Shown here piece after piece: positions 36,489 through 46,413 of a stretch of 64,000 nucleotides of DNA (positions within the stretch are counted from its first letter, which is position 1; each line of letters opens with the position of its first letter). The position numbers were made by a program, and so were the translations under genes. Source of the DNA: Topomyia yanbarensis (Eukaryota; Arthropoda; Insecta; Diptera; Culicidae); the NCBI RefSeq assembly GCF_030247195.1, contig NC_080670.1:46762194-46826193 (forward strand), read 5' to 3'. A model generated the notes under the pieces. That model was not told the DNA's origin. It saw nothing but the letters and a program-made list of their open reading frames with translations, and ran no database searches.

Positions 36489-38692
36489 CAGAATATATTG
36501 GCTCAAATGGCACGTTCCCCGTACATAGTCGGGGATTTGTGCCTTGCCGTGTGTTTTCATCATTTCCTGAGCGGAAGGAAAGGACAAGGAGGTGTGGGGA
36601 AGTAGACTTGGAAGGGTGGGAAAAACAGCACAAAACAAAAAATAAACAACAGGTAAATTAAACTCACAAGTAGTTCAACTTGCCTGCGAATAAGCCTAAA
36701 GCTCTTTACCACATTGGATAAGAATCTTTAGTATGTCTCTGAGTTTCAGTCGACCAAACATGGTTTCGTCTATATAAGGACGGCTGAAGACTCGTAATCG
36801 CAATTGCGCTAGCGCTGGGCAGTTGCATATCAGATGATATGAAGTTCCGTAGTCGGATTCACAAAGATCACATGAAAAAGACTCAGCGCGCTGAATAGTT
36901 GCCATGTGATAATTGAGTTTGCAGTGGCCGGTTAAAGCCCTGGTCAGCATGCCGCAGTGGAGCTTCGAAAAATGTAAGAGATTTTTCGAAACCACTGGGC
37001 ATGGTTGTTCTAGAAACGCCTTTGTTTGGCGACACGTTTGTAGATTTCTCCAATAATTGCGGTGCTCGGACGAAGCCCAGGACCGTATTTTTTCCCTTAT
37101 CCAACTTGTCGAAATTGGCAGCGCGGGCTCAGGACCAACGAAGTCAATCGCTGAACCTGCCCTGGCCAATTCGTCAGCCCATTCATTTCCAGTAATACCG
37201 CAATGTCCGGGCACCCAGACAAGGTAGATAGTGTTGACAATGCTTAGTTCTTCGATTTGGGTTCGGCACGCGATCACTAGCTTGGACCGGGATTTGTCTG
37301 AGCTAAGGGCCTTGATTGCAGCCTGACTATCGGAGCAGAAGTTTATAACTCTGCCGGACAAACTCAGTTGAAGGGCCGATTGCACCCCGCACATAATCGC
37401 AAAGATTTCTGCTTGGAATACAGTACAGTATCTACCTAGTGAGTGAGATTGTTCCAGTCTCATTTCACGACAGTAGACACCAGCACCAGCACGTCCCTCC
37501 ATCAGAGAACCGTCAGTGTAACAAACCACTTGCGTTTGTTGTTGTCTTTCCATAAAGCCAGACAACCACTCCTCTCGAGAGGGAATCTTAACATGGAATG
37601 TCCTGTAAGGAAAACTACAAGTGAGTGTAATATCGCTGGGAGCAAGAATATCTTCACCCCATGTAACCATTTGTGACCACAATCGTGTATGACTGGTAGC
37701 AAGATCAACATGATTACTGTTCCAAAGCCCAGTAACCTGCAGTCTGTATGCACATGATAGTGCTTCTTGTTTTAAGTGTATGTGTAATGGTTTGATATTT
37801 AGAAGTGCCTCAAGAGCAGCAGTCGGAGTCGTGGTGAAAGCACCAGTCAACGCCATGAGCGCCATTCTTTGCAGATGGTTTAGCTTTGACTGGACTGTCA
37901 CCACCTCTCCCCTCTGCCACCACACAAGGCATCCGTATGACAGTATTGGACGTACAATTGTCGTGTAAATCCAATAGATGTATTTAGGTTTGAGACCCCA
38001 GGTCTTTCCAAAAGTTCGTCTGCACTGCCCGAAGGCCATGCACGCTTTCTTGACTCTGAACTCAATGTGAGCAGACCAATTCAGTTTGGAATCCAATATG
38101 ACTCCAACGTATTTGACTTGATCTGCACACAGCAGCTCAGAATCAAAGAACTGCAAGGGACGAACCCCGGTTGTTATTCGCTTCTTCGTGAAAAGAACCA
38201 TTGAAGTTTTGCTTGGGTTAATTGATAGTTTAACTTGTCGACACCACTGTTCGACAGCTCTTAATGCCTGTTGCATCAAGTCAAAGATTGTTCCGATGCA
38301 AAATCCAGTAATTAGTATTTGGTAATCGTCAGCAAACCCGTAGGTTGGAAATCCAAGCTCATTGAGTTTCTTCAACAAGCCGTCAGCTACTAAGTTCCAT
38401 AACAAAGGTGACAGAACGCCGCCCTGAGGACAACCGCAAATACTCAACTTCCGTATCTCTGCTGTCGCAGTGACGAGCAAAGTATGCGGTTACTAAGCAT
38501 TGCGTTTATCCAACCTGAGATACATGCAGGTATCCCATGACCGCGCGTCGCTTCCAGAATAGACTGGAAGGACACATTGTCAAAAGCACCCTCAATATCT
38601 AGGAATACACCCAAGCTAGATTGCTTGAGCGAGAAGGCTTTCTCAATGTTGTAAACAACATCGTGAAGCAGAGAGATCGTGGATTTCCCACA
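36489..38692 (-). mobile_element. LOA-type copy 3, antisense, 5'-truncated, bounded by 386-bp duplication
   Basis: On the minus strand this copy starts abruptly at 38692 within the RT (CGKSTISLLHDVVYNIEKAF) and runs through RT palm, thumb and RNase H. It ends in a complete-looking 3' UTR terminating in GAGCCAATATATTCT at 36489. A 5' truncation with an intact 3' end is the signature of target-primed reverse transcription. Its two limits coincide exactly with the ends of the 386-bp direct duplication, so the duplication behaves as a target-site duplication. Only one frameshift (near 38470) separates its two coding pieces, so it is the youngest LOA copy here. Its target was LOA copy 2. Confidence 0.88.
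36696..38480 (-). CDS. RT/RNase H polyprotein fragment of LOA copy 3 (594 codons)
   Basis: This is the best-preserved reading frame in the window. It begins inside the RT at KLSICGCPQGGVLSPLLW (motif B), then GFADDYQILI (motif C with DD), then a thumb/linker with KYVGVILDSKLNWSAHIEF. An RNase H domain follows with all four expected acidic positions: YTDGS, QAEIFAI, CSDSQAA and WADELA, plus the WVPGHCGITGN motif. It ends in a zinc-binding tail CDLCESDYGTSYHLICNCP and stops after LIQCGKEL. The frame has no interruptions, but motif A lies in another frame (38444-38692) after a frameshift, and the endonuclease is missing, so no active polymerase is expected. The first Met is incidental. Confidence 0.85.
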   Translation of the reverse strand: MLVTATAEIRKLSICGCPQGGVLSPLLWNLVADGLLKKLNELGFPTYGFADDYQILITGFCIGTIFDLMQQALRAVEQWCRQVKLSINPSKTSMVLFTKKRITTGVRPLQFFDSELLCADQVKYVGVILDSKLNWSAHIEFRVKKACMAFGQCRRTFGKTWGLKPKYIYWIYTTIVRPILSYGCLVWWQRGEVVTVQSKLNHLQRMALMALTGAFTTTPTAALEALLNIKPLHIHLKQEALSCAYRLQVTGLWNSNHVDLATSHTRLWSQMVTWGEDILAPSDITLTCSFPYRTFHVKIPSREEWLSGFMERQQQTQVVCYTDGSLMEGRAGAGVYCREMRLEQSHSLGRYCTVFQAEIFAIMCGVQSALQLSLSGRVINFCSDSQAAIKALSSDKSRSKLVIACRTQIEELSIVNTIYLVWVPGHCGITGNEWADELARAGSAIDFVGPEPALPISTSWIREKIRSWASSEHRNYWRNLQTCRQTKAFLEQPCPVVSKNLLHFSKLHCGMLTRALTGHCKLNYHMATIQRAESFSCDLCESDYGTSYHLICNCPALAQLRLRVFSRPYIDETMFGRLKLRDILKILIQCGKEL

Positions 38693-39078
38693 CTTTCGGC
38701 AAATCTTGGGTACACAAATCCAAGTACATTCAATTGATCTACACAACAATTGTTAGACTAATACTAGCACACGGGTGCCTCGTTTGGTGGCAGAAGGGAG
38801 AAGTCATGACAATCCAATCAAAGTTAAACCATCTTCAGAGGATGGTCTTGATGGCGATGACTGGTGCGTTCTCGATAACACCTACTACTGCTCTAGAGGC
38901 ACTCTTGAACATAAAACCACTACATGTCTTTCCGAAACAAGAAGCACTTTCTTGTGCTTACCGTCTTAACGTTACTGGGCTCTGGAACAGTAACCCGATA
39001 GATCGTGCAACTAGCCATACAAGACTGTGGCCCCAAATGGTTACTTGGGATGAATATACATTTGCTCCCAGTGACCTT
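38693..39078 (+). repeat. 386-bp direct duplication, right copy
   Basis: Identical to 36103-36488. Beyond 39078 the LOA copy 2 sequence continues normally, while the left copy is followed by the antisense element. Before 38693 lies the truncated 5' end of the antisense element. Confidence 0.95.
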
Positions 39079-40175
39079 ACACTCGAATGTAGTTTTCCTT
39101 TTAAAACTTTCAAGGTGAGAATTCCTTTTCGGGAGGAATGGATCTCGGGCTAGATGGAGCGACAACTTGAAGAATACGTAGTTTGTTATACTGACGGTTA
39201 TTTGTCGGTAGGCCGAGCCGGTGCGGGTGTCTATTGTCATGAAATGAGATTAAACCAATATCATTCGGTTGGTAGATACTGTACCGTATTTCAAGCAGAA
39301 ATCTTTGCGATTCTGTGTGGCGTACAATGCGCACTTCAACAGAGAATTTACGGTAAAAGAAGCTATTTTTGCTCTGACAGTCAGGCTGCCCTGAAAGCAC
39401 TTATTTCGGCAAATTCGAGATATTAGTAATCGCATGTCAAACTCAAATCGAAGAACTTAGCCTTTCAAATGCTATCTACCTTCTGTAGGTACCTGGTCAT
39501 TCCTGTATTACTGGTAATGAAAGGGCGGACGAATTGGCTAGAGCTGGCGCTGCGACTGACTTCGTTGGTCCAGAACCAGTTCTATCACTGTCGATAAGTA
39601 GGATAATGCACAAGATTCGCTCTTGGGCAGCATCCGAACATGCCAACCAAAGACTTTTCTGCCGGATGTGAGTCCGAAAATGTCAAAGAATTTGTTGCAT
39701 TTTTCCAAGCACAACTGCAGTATTCTAGTCAGGGAACTGACTGGACATTGCAAACTCAATTATCCCATGGCTACTATTCAGCGCGCTGAGTATTATTCAA
39801 ATGATCTTTGTGAATCCGATTACGGAACATCATATCATTTGATATGCAACTGCCATGTAGTAATGCAATTACGTATCCGGATTTTTGGTTGGCCATACAC
39901 AATACATAGCTGAAACTGAAGGATACGCTATTCCTTTACCCAATGTGGTGAAGAGCTATAGTTTTAGCCGTTTTTGAATGACAATATCTCTTCGGGGGTG
40001 TTGTCGTTCTGTTATCTCAATATATCCTCGGGAGTGTTGATACACCAGCTCACTGCTTAAATAAAAATTTCAAGTTTCATTCCTGCTATTGTAGCACCTG
40101 CAGGATTCAGGATCCCTCCGGGGGTGTAGAAAGCTCTGTTTTAATTGTTCTGTGTCGTTATTCTCCTTACCCCTA

Positions 40176-40336
40176 CCCGATCAGAAACACATAACAAAAA
40201 TATTTCAAAACTATAACTCGCATTGTTACTTGTTATAAATTTCTGTTATTTTAACTACTAACGAGACCTAATTTATAACACAATATGTTACAAAAAATGT
40301 GTTCTGTTATAATCTTGTTATTTCATTCTGATCGGG
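40176..40336. mobile_element. 161-bp MITE, TA target, with empty site in LOA copy 1
   Basis: The ends are CCCGATCAGAA and TTCTGATCGGG, flanked by TA (40174-40175, 40337-40338). LOA copy 1 reads CCTAACCTTACCACTTCCCC at the corresponding place near 19716 with a single TA and no insert. That is a natural empty site. The AT-rich interior has several TGTTAT/ATAACA motifs. A truncated relative is at 9915-9990. Confidence 0.88.
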
Positions 40337-40440
40337 TAACCTTACCACTTCCCCAATCGTTCCCACCAGGAAAATTATGAAAAGACGATTCTTGGTAACG
40401 CACAAATCTCCAATCAACATGGGGAACCAGACGCTATTGA

Positions 40441-41534
40441 TTCCTGATTCCTGATGAAGTTGTGCAAAGAAATGGGGTAAAATGGGTATACGCGTTCCAG
40501 AAGATTATTATAACTATCTTTAGTCGATTCTCTGGATGTTTTAAAATAATAAATACTAACTTTGGTCAGCCCCATATTCAGTCTTGAATAAAAACTCATA
40601 CAAAAAGGGGAATTTGGGCAAAACGAGCATGAAAGCGTACCCTGCGGTCAGTGTGAATACCACCAATCAATTTTTTAGTCATGTGCATATCAGAATTTTT
40701 AAGACATTTTCATATATTTCCGTAAAGGTTACCAAAAAAGGTGTTTTTACACCTTTTTTTGGTAAACTTTATCTAGCCTTCTAAAAAAAATTGGGTGCAT
40801 TTTTTCCCACTGTCCATTGTTTTTCAGTAGAATATGTTCAACTCTGGTTAGTACTCAGTATATAAAGAAATCTTTTTTTTGCCTCTGAAAAATTTCGATG
40901 AATCGAAATATGATACCGTGTACGTGTCTCATAATGGTGAGAAAGTCAGAATGATTTCAGTTAGTATTATCAAAGTAATTATTTACACGGTGCGACAAAA
41001 TAAAAAAAAATCAATGAACTTTTCAAGTGATCTGTTAAAGCTTGTAGGTCTTGTCAAATAGAACACAAAACCACGTTTGATCCATTTAATAGACCCTCAA
41101 AATCTTGATTTATTGCAAAACAAACATTTTTAAGAACTTTCGGCATTAAATTTTTTTTTGGGTGGATAAAATAACGGAAGATATAATTCTAGAATCCTAC
41201 CGTACGCGACAATGCCAAAGATAAACTCAAGATTACCATGTTCCATATAAAACAGTCATCATTCATGGTCCACTAGAGGGGCGTCACTCCTGTCATCCGC
41301 TATGGAGATATACAGACTTTGACAGTAGTCAACATATGATGGGCCTAGCCGCATCTAGGCCCATGTCGCCCGTGCAATAGCATTGGGTTGTTTTGGTTTT
41401 AACAAAGGCAGATGTTGGCTAGGACAAAATGGCTGCCTAGCAGGGGGTGTGGTCCACGCAATGTGAACCAGTGAACCCAGTAATAGCAAGCGTATTCTAG
41501 CCCCTTGAATATAAGCGTCGTTACCATCCAAACA
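40441..41534. other. Non-coding stretch
   Basis: No gene supported. A TCAAAATCTTGATTTAT block near 41097 recurs inverted near 45830, marking another unclassified dispersed repeat. Confidence 0.35.
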
Positions 41535-42097
41535 TAGGGTTGCCACCTCTGGAGAGGCTTTAACCCGGATATTTTCACTGATCTGGGAGGTAGTGGATTT
41601 TGAGTGGAACGAGACAGAAATTGGAATCAAAGCGATTGCTCGTCATTTTAGAGCACTTTAACCGCTTTTTATTACTACGTTAAAGTAAATCTGTAAATTT
41701 TTCACGTTTGAGAACGGTTTTATCGGTTTAATGTGGTGTACTCACACTGTGGAGGATAAGTCAAATGAGCATTGCTCTCCTCCACAACTAACAGGAAAAC
41801 GAGAGCAAAGGAGGCAGAGCTTCGGCATCACATTATGTGGTGTTGGTTATTCATCACCAACAAATTTTCATTTCGCAACAAAGGGGCAAAACTCACCTCC
41901 CTAGCCCAGTTAAGGGTCACTGCCGGAGTAGCAACAACACCGGAAGAACTCGTTTGATGTTGACCTAGTCAGTTGGATTAGAATAAATCTGCTAGATCTT
42001 AGTGCAGCTGGTGATAAGCACCACTATGAGTGAAATGAATTGGTAAAATTGCATACAAATAACTTTTTTGCACCATTTTGAACGACTTAGTGGAATG

Positions 42098-42398
42098 CAG
42101 GGCCGGCGGAAAGCGTGGGAAGTATGGGTAGTGCTACCTACTCGAAAATAACCGAGTGGGTAATTACCCACTCGAAATTTTGAACCATTTGAAAAAATTT
42201 AGATGTGCAACGCATGTATCTCGCACTACACACATTTGAAAACAACGATGTACCACAATTCCATTTGCATAAACGAACATGATTTAATGTGAATGTGATG
42301 TAAGCGTGTGCATTGCGAAAAGGGTAAAAATCCTTACTAATGGACCCCTCACCCTATGCTTTCTACCCACTCTCGCGTAAAGTGTTTCGCCGCCCCTG
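42098..42398. mobile_element. hAT MITE, 301 bp, perfect 8-bp TSD
   Basis: The ends are CAGGGCCGGCGGAAAGC and GTTTCGCCGCCCCTG, flanked by GTGGAATG on both sides (42090-42097, 42399-42406). An inner inverted pair ATGGGTAG/CTACCCACTC is also present. No coding capacity. It is nested in the hAT element at 41535-42870. Confidence 0.88.
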
Positions 42399-42460
42399 GT
42401 GGAATGTAACATTTCAATTGTAGCACATGGTGAAATATTATTTTCCTTAACCCTCCGGAA

Positions 42461-42566
42461 GTCGCGCATATGGCCTGCCGAACGAGCAGCCGCTGGTACC
42501 CTAAGACGATTTCGCTAGATTTTCAGAGCAGAGTGCACTCAGTGCACTAGCGCGACTGCCGGAAGG
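42461..42566. mobile_element. TTAA-target MITE, copy 1
   Basis: It starts CCCTCCGGAAGTCGCGC and ends GCGCGACTGCCGGAAGG, each end bordered by TTAA (42457-42460, 42567-42570). TTAA duplication is typical of piggyBac-type transposition. The GAGCAGCCGCTGGT and ATTTCGCTAGATTTTC blocks recur inverted in the copy at 44810-44925. Confidence 0.87.
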
Positions 42567-42870
42567 TTAATTTGTAGTAATTTTATTTGTTTTTCATTTT
42601 CATTGCTTTGTGAAAGAAATATAGCAATATTTGGTGAACTCATCTTGGCCACTTTGAAACGAAAGGTTAGTCGGGCAAAATAAATCTGAACCAGAGCAAT
42701 AGTGAACTTAGACTTTTTAAATATTGTGCAAAGAATCAATTAATTCCAAAAATATTGAACCTATGCATCTTACTACCAAACCCGGAGAAATTGATGTAAA
42801 ACCCGGAGACCCGGAGATCGCTCCCGAAAACCGAAGTCTCCGGGTCAAGCCCGGAGGGGTGGCAACCCTA

Positions 42871-43510
42871 TTCAAACAGCATTGGTGAACAATAAACAAT
42901 CCTACGATTTTTTTGCATCCTGTCTTTCAACGTAAGCTTTAAGGACATGCTGAATAGAGCCACAAGGTGGCAGCTAAAATGGCCGCCGTCGTTTCTGCTT
43001 CTTCTTTTAATTTCATCGTCAAAATCAAAACATTGCATTAGCGCGCAAGACAAAATCTTTTGTAACTTGAATGTCTTATATCAGATTGCTTAGAAATTGT
43101 ATCATTGTATGCAGGCATGTTAGCACAAGCTGATGAATAGATTCTCTTCACGGAATTTTGATTCGTTTGGGAAATTTGTACCTTTTCATTTTTCAAAACA
43201 AATGAAACACGTGGTGCAAAAATCAGTCAGCTGATTGCTGAACGATACGCTTGTGTGCGTGCTATCTCATATTGGTATAGTGCTTTCTAACCACACACAG
43301 ATGCTGCACGTAACCCGAACATAGCCGAACATAACCGAACCTTTGTTGTGATTTTGGCATCGCTTCGCCTTAACAAATTCGCATTTTCTGGCTACACTTA
43401 AAACACACACACAACAAAAATGTCATTTATTTAATAAAAGTGGGACCTTATTTTGGTCCCGGAATGTGTAGAAGAATGCCCACGAAACGTTCTATATGTA
43501 ATACTAAAGA
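42871..43510. other. Non-coding stretch
   Basis: No gene or repeat recognised between the hAT element and the DD37E mariner. Confidence 0.3.
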
Positions 43511-44794
43511 GCGAACACGAAATTATTGCGACACATTCAACAGGGCATAACTTTTTTACCATTGCATTGAGTAAAAATGAACCAAATTTCTCATTGATGT
43601 GTATTGTTTACATGCTGGCAAACTCGAAGTCGTGTTTTTCGATTCAACGAAAATGGAGGTGAACCAACGCGAGTCAAGAGAACAAATTCTTTCCAAACAC
43701 CTGGACTTTCCTGACCTGTCGCACCGGCAGTTGGGAAAAATGTTGAACATTCACCATTCAACCGTCTCCAGAGTGTTGAAGCGGTTCCAGGAGCGGTTGA
43801 CGTTGGACCACGGCAAAGGAGCTGGAAGAAAATCGGGACCGGAGAACAAAAAGACGAAGAGAAAGGTGAAGCGGATGATTAAAGCAATTCCCAACGTCTC
43901 AAGCCATTTTTTTAGCTAAAAAGATCGGCATGTCGCAGAGCTACGTCCAGAATGCAAAGAAGAGAGCTGGACTACATACATACAAGGTACAGAACTTCCC
44001 AAACCGCGATGAGCGGCAACAATCGAGGGCTAAAACTCGGGCACGGAAGCTCTACGAGAAGATGCTGACAAAATATGGCTGCTGTGTGATGGACGACGAA
44101 AGGTATATAAAAGCCGATTTTAAGCAAATTCCGGGGTTGGAGTTTTTCACCGGCAAGAGCAAGTTCTATGTGGACGACAAATTTAAGTAGAAGAAAATGT
44201 CGAAGTTCGCCTCCAAATATTTCATTTGGCAGGCCATCTGCTCTTGCGGACTGAGGAGTGAGCCTTTCGTGACAAAGGGCACAGTAAATGGAGAGATCTA
44301 CAAATCTGAATGCCTCGAGAAGCGCCTTTTGCCGTTCTTGCAGCAGCACGACGAAGCTCCGCTATTTTGGCCAGATTTGGCATCATGCCACTATTCTAAG
44401 TGTCCTGGAGTGGTATGAGGCCAATTCTGTCCATTTTGTTCCAAAGGACATGAATCCGCCAAACTGTCTGGAGCTGCGCCCGGTGGAGCAGTACTGGGCA
44501 ATGATGAAGCGGGAACTTCGGAAGAGCAAGAAGACAGTCAAAGACAAGACGGACATGTTAAGAAAATGGAAAAAAAAACTGAGAAACTGGTACCGGATGA
44601 CACTGTAAAGACTTTGATGGAGGGCATCAAGCGAAAATGCGTTCAATTTCACACTCAAGGCTCCATCGATTAACTTTTCTTTTGATTTTTGAAGTAAATA
44701 TATGTATAAAACTACCCTAAAATTTTGGTTTGATTTTAAACATTATAAGAAAATTGGCATGACATTTTCGGTGTCGCAATAATTTCGTGTTCGC
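43511..44794 (+). mobile_element. DD37E mariner-like element (ITmD37E type)
   Basis: The 24-bp ends starting GCGAACACGAAATTATTGCG at 43511-43534 are repeated perfectly inverted at 44771-44794. A TA dinucleotide is not immediately adjacent, so a few terminal bases may have diverged on each side. The interior carries one decayed transposase gene. The TTAA MITE at 44810 lies 15 bp beyond the right end. Confidence 0.85.
43653..44673 (+). pseudogene. DD37E mariner transposase, frameshifted
   Basis: The transposase that would cut and rejoin element ends starts at MEVNQRESREQILSK. An N-terminal helix-turn-helix follows (LSHRQLGKMLNIHHSTVSRV), then a GRKSGP-type linker. The catalytic core has the first Asp in CCVMDDERYIKADF, the second in FWPDLASCHYS, and the Glu in ELRPVEQYW. 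Counting across the frameshift gives 37 residues between second Asp and Glu, hence DD37E. Lesions: a frameshift in a T run near 43910, an in-frame stop near 44188 (after DDKFK), a frameshift near 44400, and another in an A run near 44575. It ends at CVQFHTQGSID near 44673. About 340 residues are recoverable, the usual length, so it is a recently inactivated copy. Confidence 0.88.
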
Positions 44795-44809
44795 GACAAA
44801 TCGTTTTAA

Positions 44810-44925
44810 CCCGCCGGCACTCGCGCCGTTGTATTTTGTGCAACACCTTCAGAAAATCTAGCGAAATCTTCTTTCAGCACCAGCGGCTGCTCATTCGAGA
44901 AGCCATTCGCGCGAGTGCCGGAGGG
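44810..44925. mobile_element. TTAA-target MITE, copy 2 (opposite orientation)
   Basis: It starts CCCGCCGGCACTCGCGC and ends GCGCGAGTGCCGGAGGG, bordered by TTAA (44806-44809, 44926-44929). Internally GAAAATCTAGCGAAATC and CACCAGCGGCTGCTC are inverted relative to copy 1 at 42461-42566. Confidence 0.87.
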
Positions 44926-45180
44926 TTAATGATATAAAATATGAAAACTGTCTAGTGTGACGACTTATAATAAAAGTTTTCTTACCACTAGTGTCGAGAA
45001 TTATTATAAAAGTACATAGTACAATTCAAAACAAATGAAATGCGATGTCAATATTTGTCAATAATGTGATGTTGCTATGTATCCGACGTTCGGGACGACG
45101 CATGCAAAGACGACATTTGTTCAATTATTAGGTTTTACATCAACCGACATAACCCCACAAAATGAGCCGGATGAACTTCC

Positions 45181-45303
45181 TTTGACAATTCTCGGTGGTT
45201 TGTTTACATGGGAATTACATGAGTTCGAATGAAACAGATGAGCACCCGTAGCACTCGAACTCACGCAACTGACAGAGTAAACAAACCACCGAGAATTGTC
45301 AAA
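45181..45303. mobile_element. Foldback MITE with TTTGACAATTCTCGGTGG arms
   Basis: Perfect 27-bp arms at 45181-45207 and 45277-45303 (TTTGACAATTCTCGGTGGTT and so on) surround a core of about 70 bp. GATGAACTTCC and CATGAACTTCC lie just outside the left and right arms in the same orientation, a possible diverged direct repeat. No coding capacity. Confidence 0.75.
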
Positions 45304-46321
45304 CATGAACTTCCTTCGTCATGAGTTCATTCGTGCCGTCATTGTGTAGAAATTAATACCAAAATGTAACCTTGACAGTGAATCGGATTCACCGAGGGGT
45401 CACATGTGAATGGTGCATGAAAAAAGCGTGACCATTCTATCTTGAAGTTATCTTTGACAATGCCTCATTAACCCCTAAAGAGTTCATGCGAACAAGCTTC
45501 TAATTTGGAAAAAAAAATTAATACCTGCCAATTTTCAATCAATTTTGATCGTTAGATCCGGAAAATAATGTTCTCTCTAAATGTTTATTGAAACAAGGGC
45601 GCTTCTGTAGAAGAATGTTAAGCAATTTTCATAATTTTCATGAAAAAAAAAATCGCTAAATAATGGTTGTTTTCATATTGTTGTTCCTTAACAGCGTAGT
45701 ATTTTTAACAAAAGAATATAACGTAGCATACCGAAAGGCCATTTCATCTTCTTTCCCGAAACACAAAAAATTGTAAATCAGTTGAAAAATGACCGCAGTG
45801 CATCCCATAAAGTATTTTTTTTTTGCTATAAATCAAGATTTTGAGGTTGTACAAAATTTTTCATGCATCATTTTATGTTCCATTTGATGAGATCTACAAC
45901 CTATACTAGGTTACTTGAAAAGTACAAAATCACCGCAGCACCGTGTATGACTTAATCTTAACGTGCACGAATAAGTTCTGGTATTTTTTGTCAGATTACC
46001 AATACAATAAAAAAACAAACTACAGTAGCATCACAGAGCATTAGAGCCGATGAATATTGAATTGAGCTAAAAGAAAAGAAGTAAACAAAGGTTAATTACT
46101 ACAAAAACATGTCAAATTATACCATCTACCATAGTTGATCATGTCGAAGGTAATAAAAATAAACAAACTGATATACAAGAAACTTAGAGGCTACGGTGTC
46201 AGTTTTTGAATTATTCTACAAAACAGAGAAAAGATTGTCGTTTTTCTTCTTCTTCGCGAAAAATTACTGTCAACTAGACAGAAGTAGACCAACTGACTGG
46301 TTCGCACCCAAGACAATTTAC

Positions 46322-46413
46322 CTCCAATTTGCTGGGGCTCGCCGATATTCACGTAGAACAGTACGTCCTTCTCGTAGCTTCCCTCCTCGATGATGACAAG
46401 CTGAATGACTTTG
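46322..46413 (-). CDS. Calx: Sodium/calcium exchanger (Calx/NCX family), exon at end of calcium-binding domain 2
   Basis: This 92-bp minus-strand exon lies between an acceptor ending AATACAG and a GTAAAT donor. It encodes KVIQLVIIEEGSYEKD and VLFYVNIGEPQQIG plus one split base. This matches the last strands of the Calx-beta fold in NCX proteins (VKIVDEEEYE...FFIALGEP), where Glu/Asp residues take part in calcium sensing and the I-GEP motif closes the domain. The exon starts in phase 2 and ends in phase 1, and the 16422-16567 exon starts in the complementary phase, so the two are consecutive. The minus-strand frame is open beyond both splice sites, but that sequence has no NCX similarity. The preceding exon was not found between here and 64000. 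Confidence 0.82.

Larger units (their letters stand above)
38693..40440 (+). mobile_element. LOA-type copy 2, 3' part (resumes after antisense insertion)
   Basis: It begins with the second copy of the 386-bp duplication (38693-39078) and continues with sequence missing from the left side: LECSFPFKTFKVRIPFREEW near 39080, and RNase H blocks VCYTDGYLSVGRAGAGVYC, CTVFQAEIFAI and YFCSDSQAALKAL. After a frame change come a decayed VPGH block and the zinc tail (NDLCESDYGTSYHLICNC near 39800). The 3' UTR follows, split by the MITE at 40176-40336. A stop after WISG (near 39150) and several frameshifts show it is inactive. Confidence 0.82.
41535..42870. mobile_element. hAT-type non-autonomous element, 1336 bp, with two nested MITEs
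   Basis: The ends are TAGGGTTGCCACC and GGTGGCAACCCTA. The flanking octamers TCCAAACA (41527-41534) and TTCAAACA (42871-42878) match at seven of eight positions, in keeping with an aged hAT target duplication. Subterminal CCCGGA/CTCCGGG motifs repeat near the right end. No transposase is encoded. Two younger elements sit inside (42098-42398 and 42461-42566). Confidence 0.82.
16568..46321 (-). other. Calx: Calx intron, about 29.75 kb, filled with transposons
   Basis: This is the interval between the donor of the exon at 46322-46413 (GTAAAT) and the acceptor of the exon at 16422-16567 (CAG). It contains three LOA-type copies, R1 remnants, hAT and mariner elements and many MITEs on both strands. 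No other host exon is recognisable within it. Confidence 0.75.
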
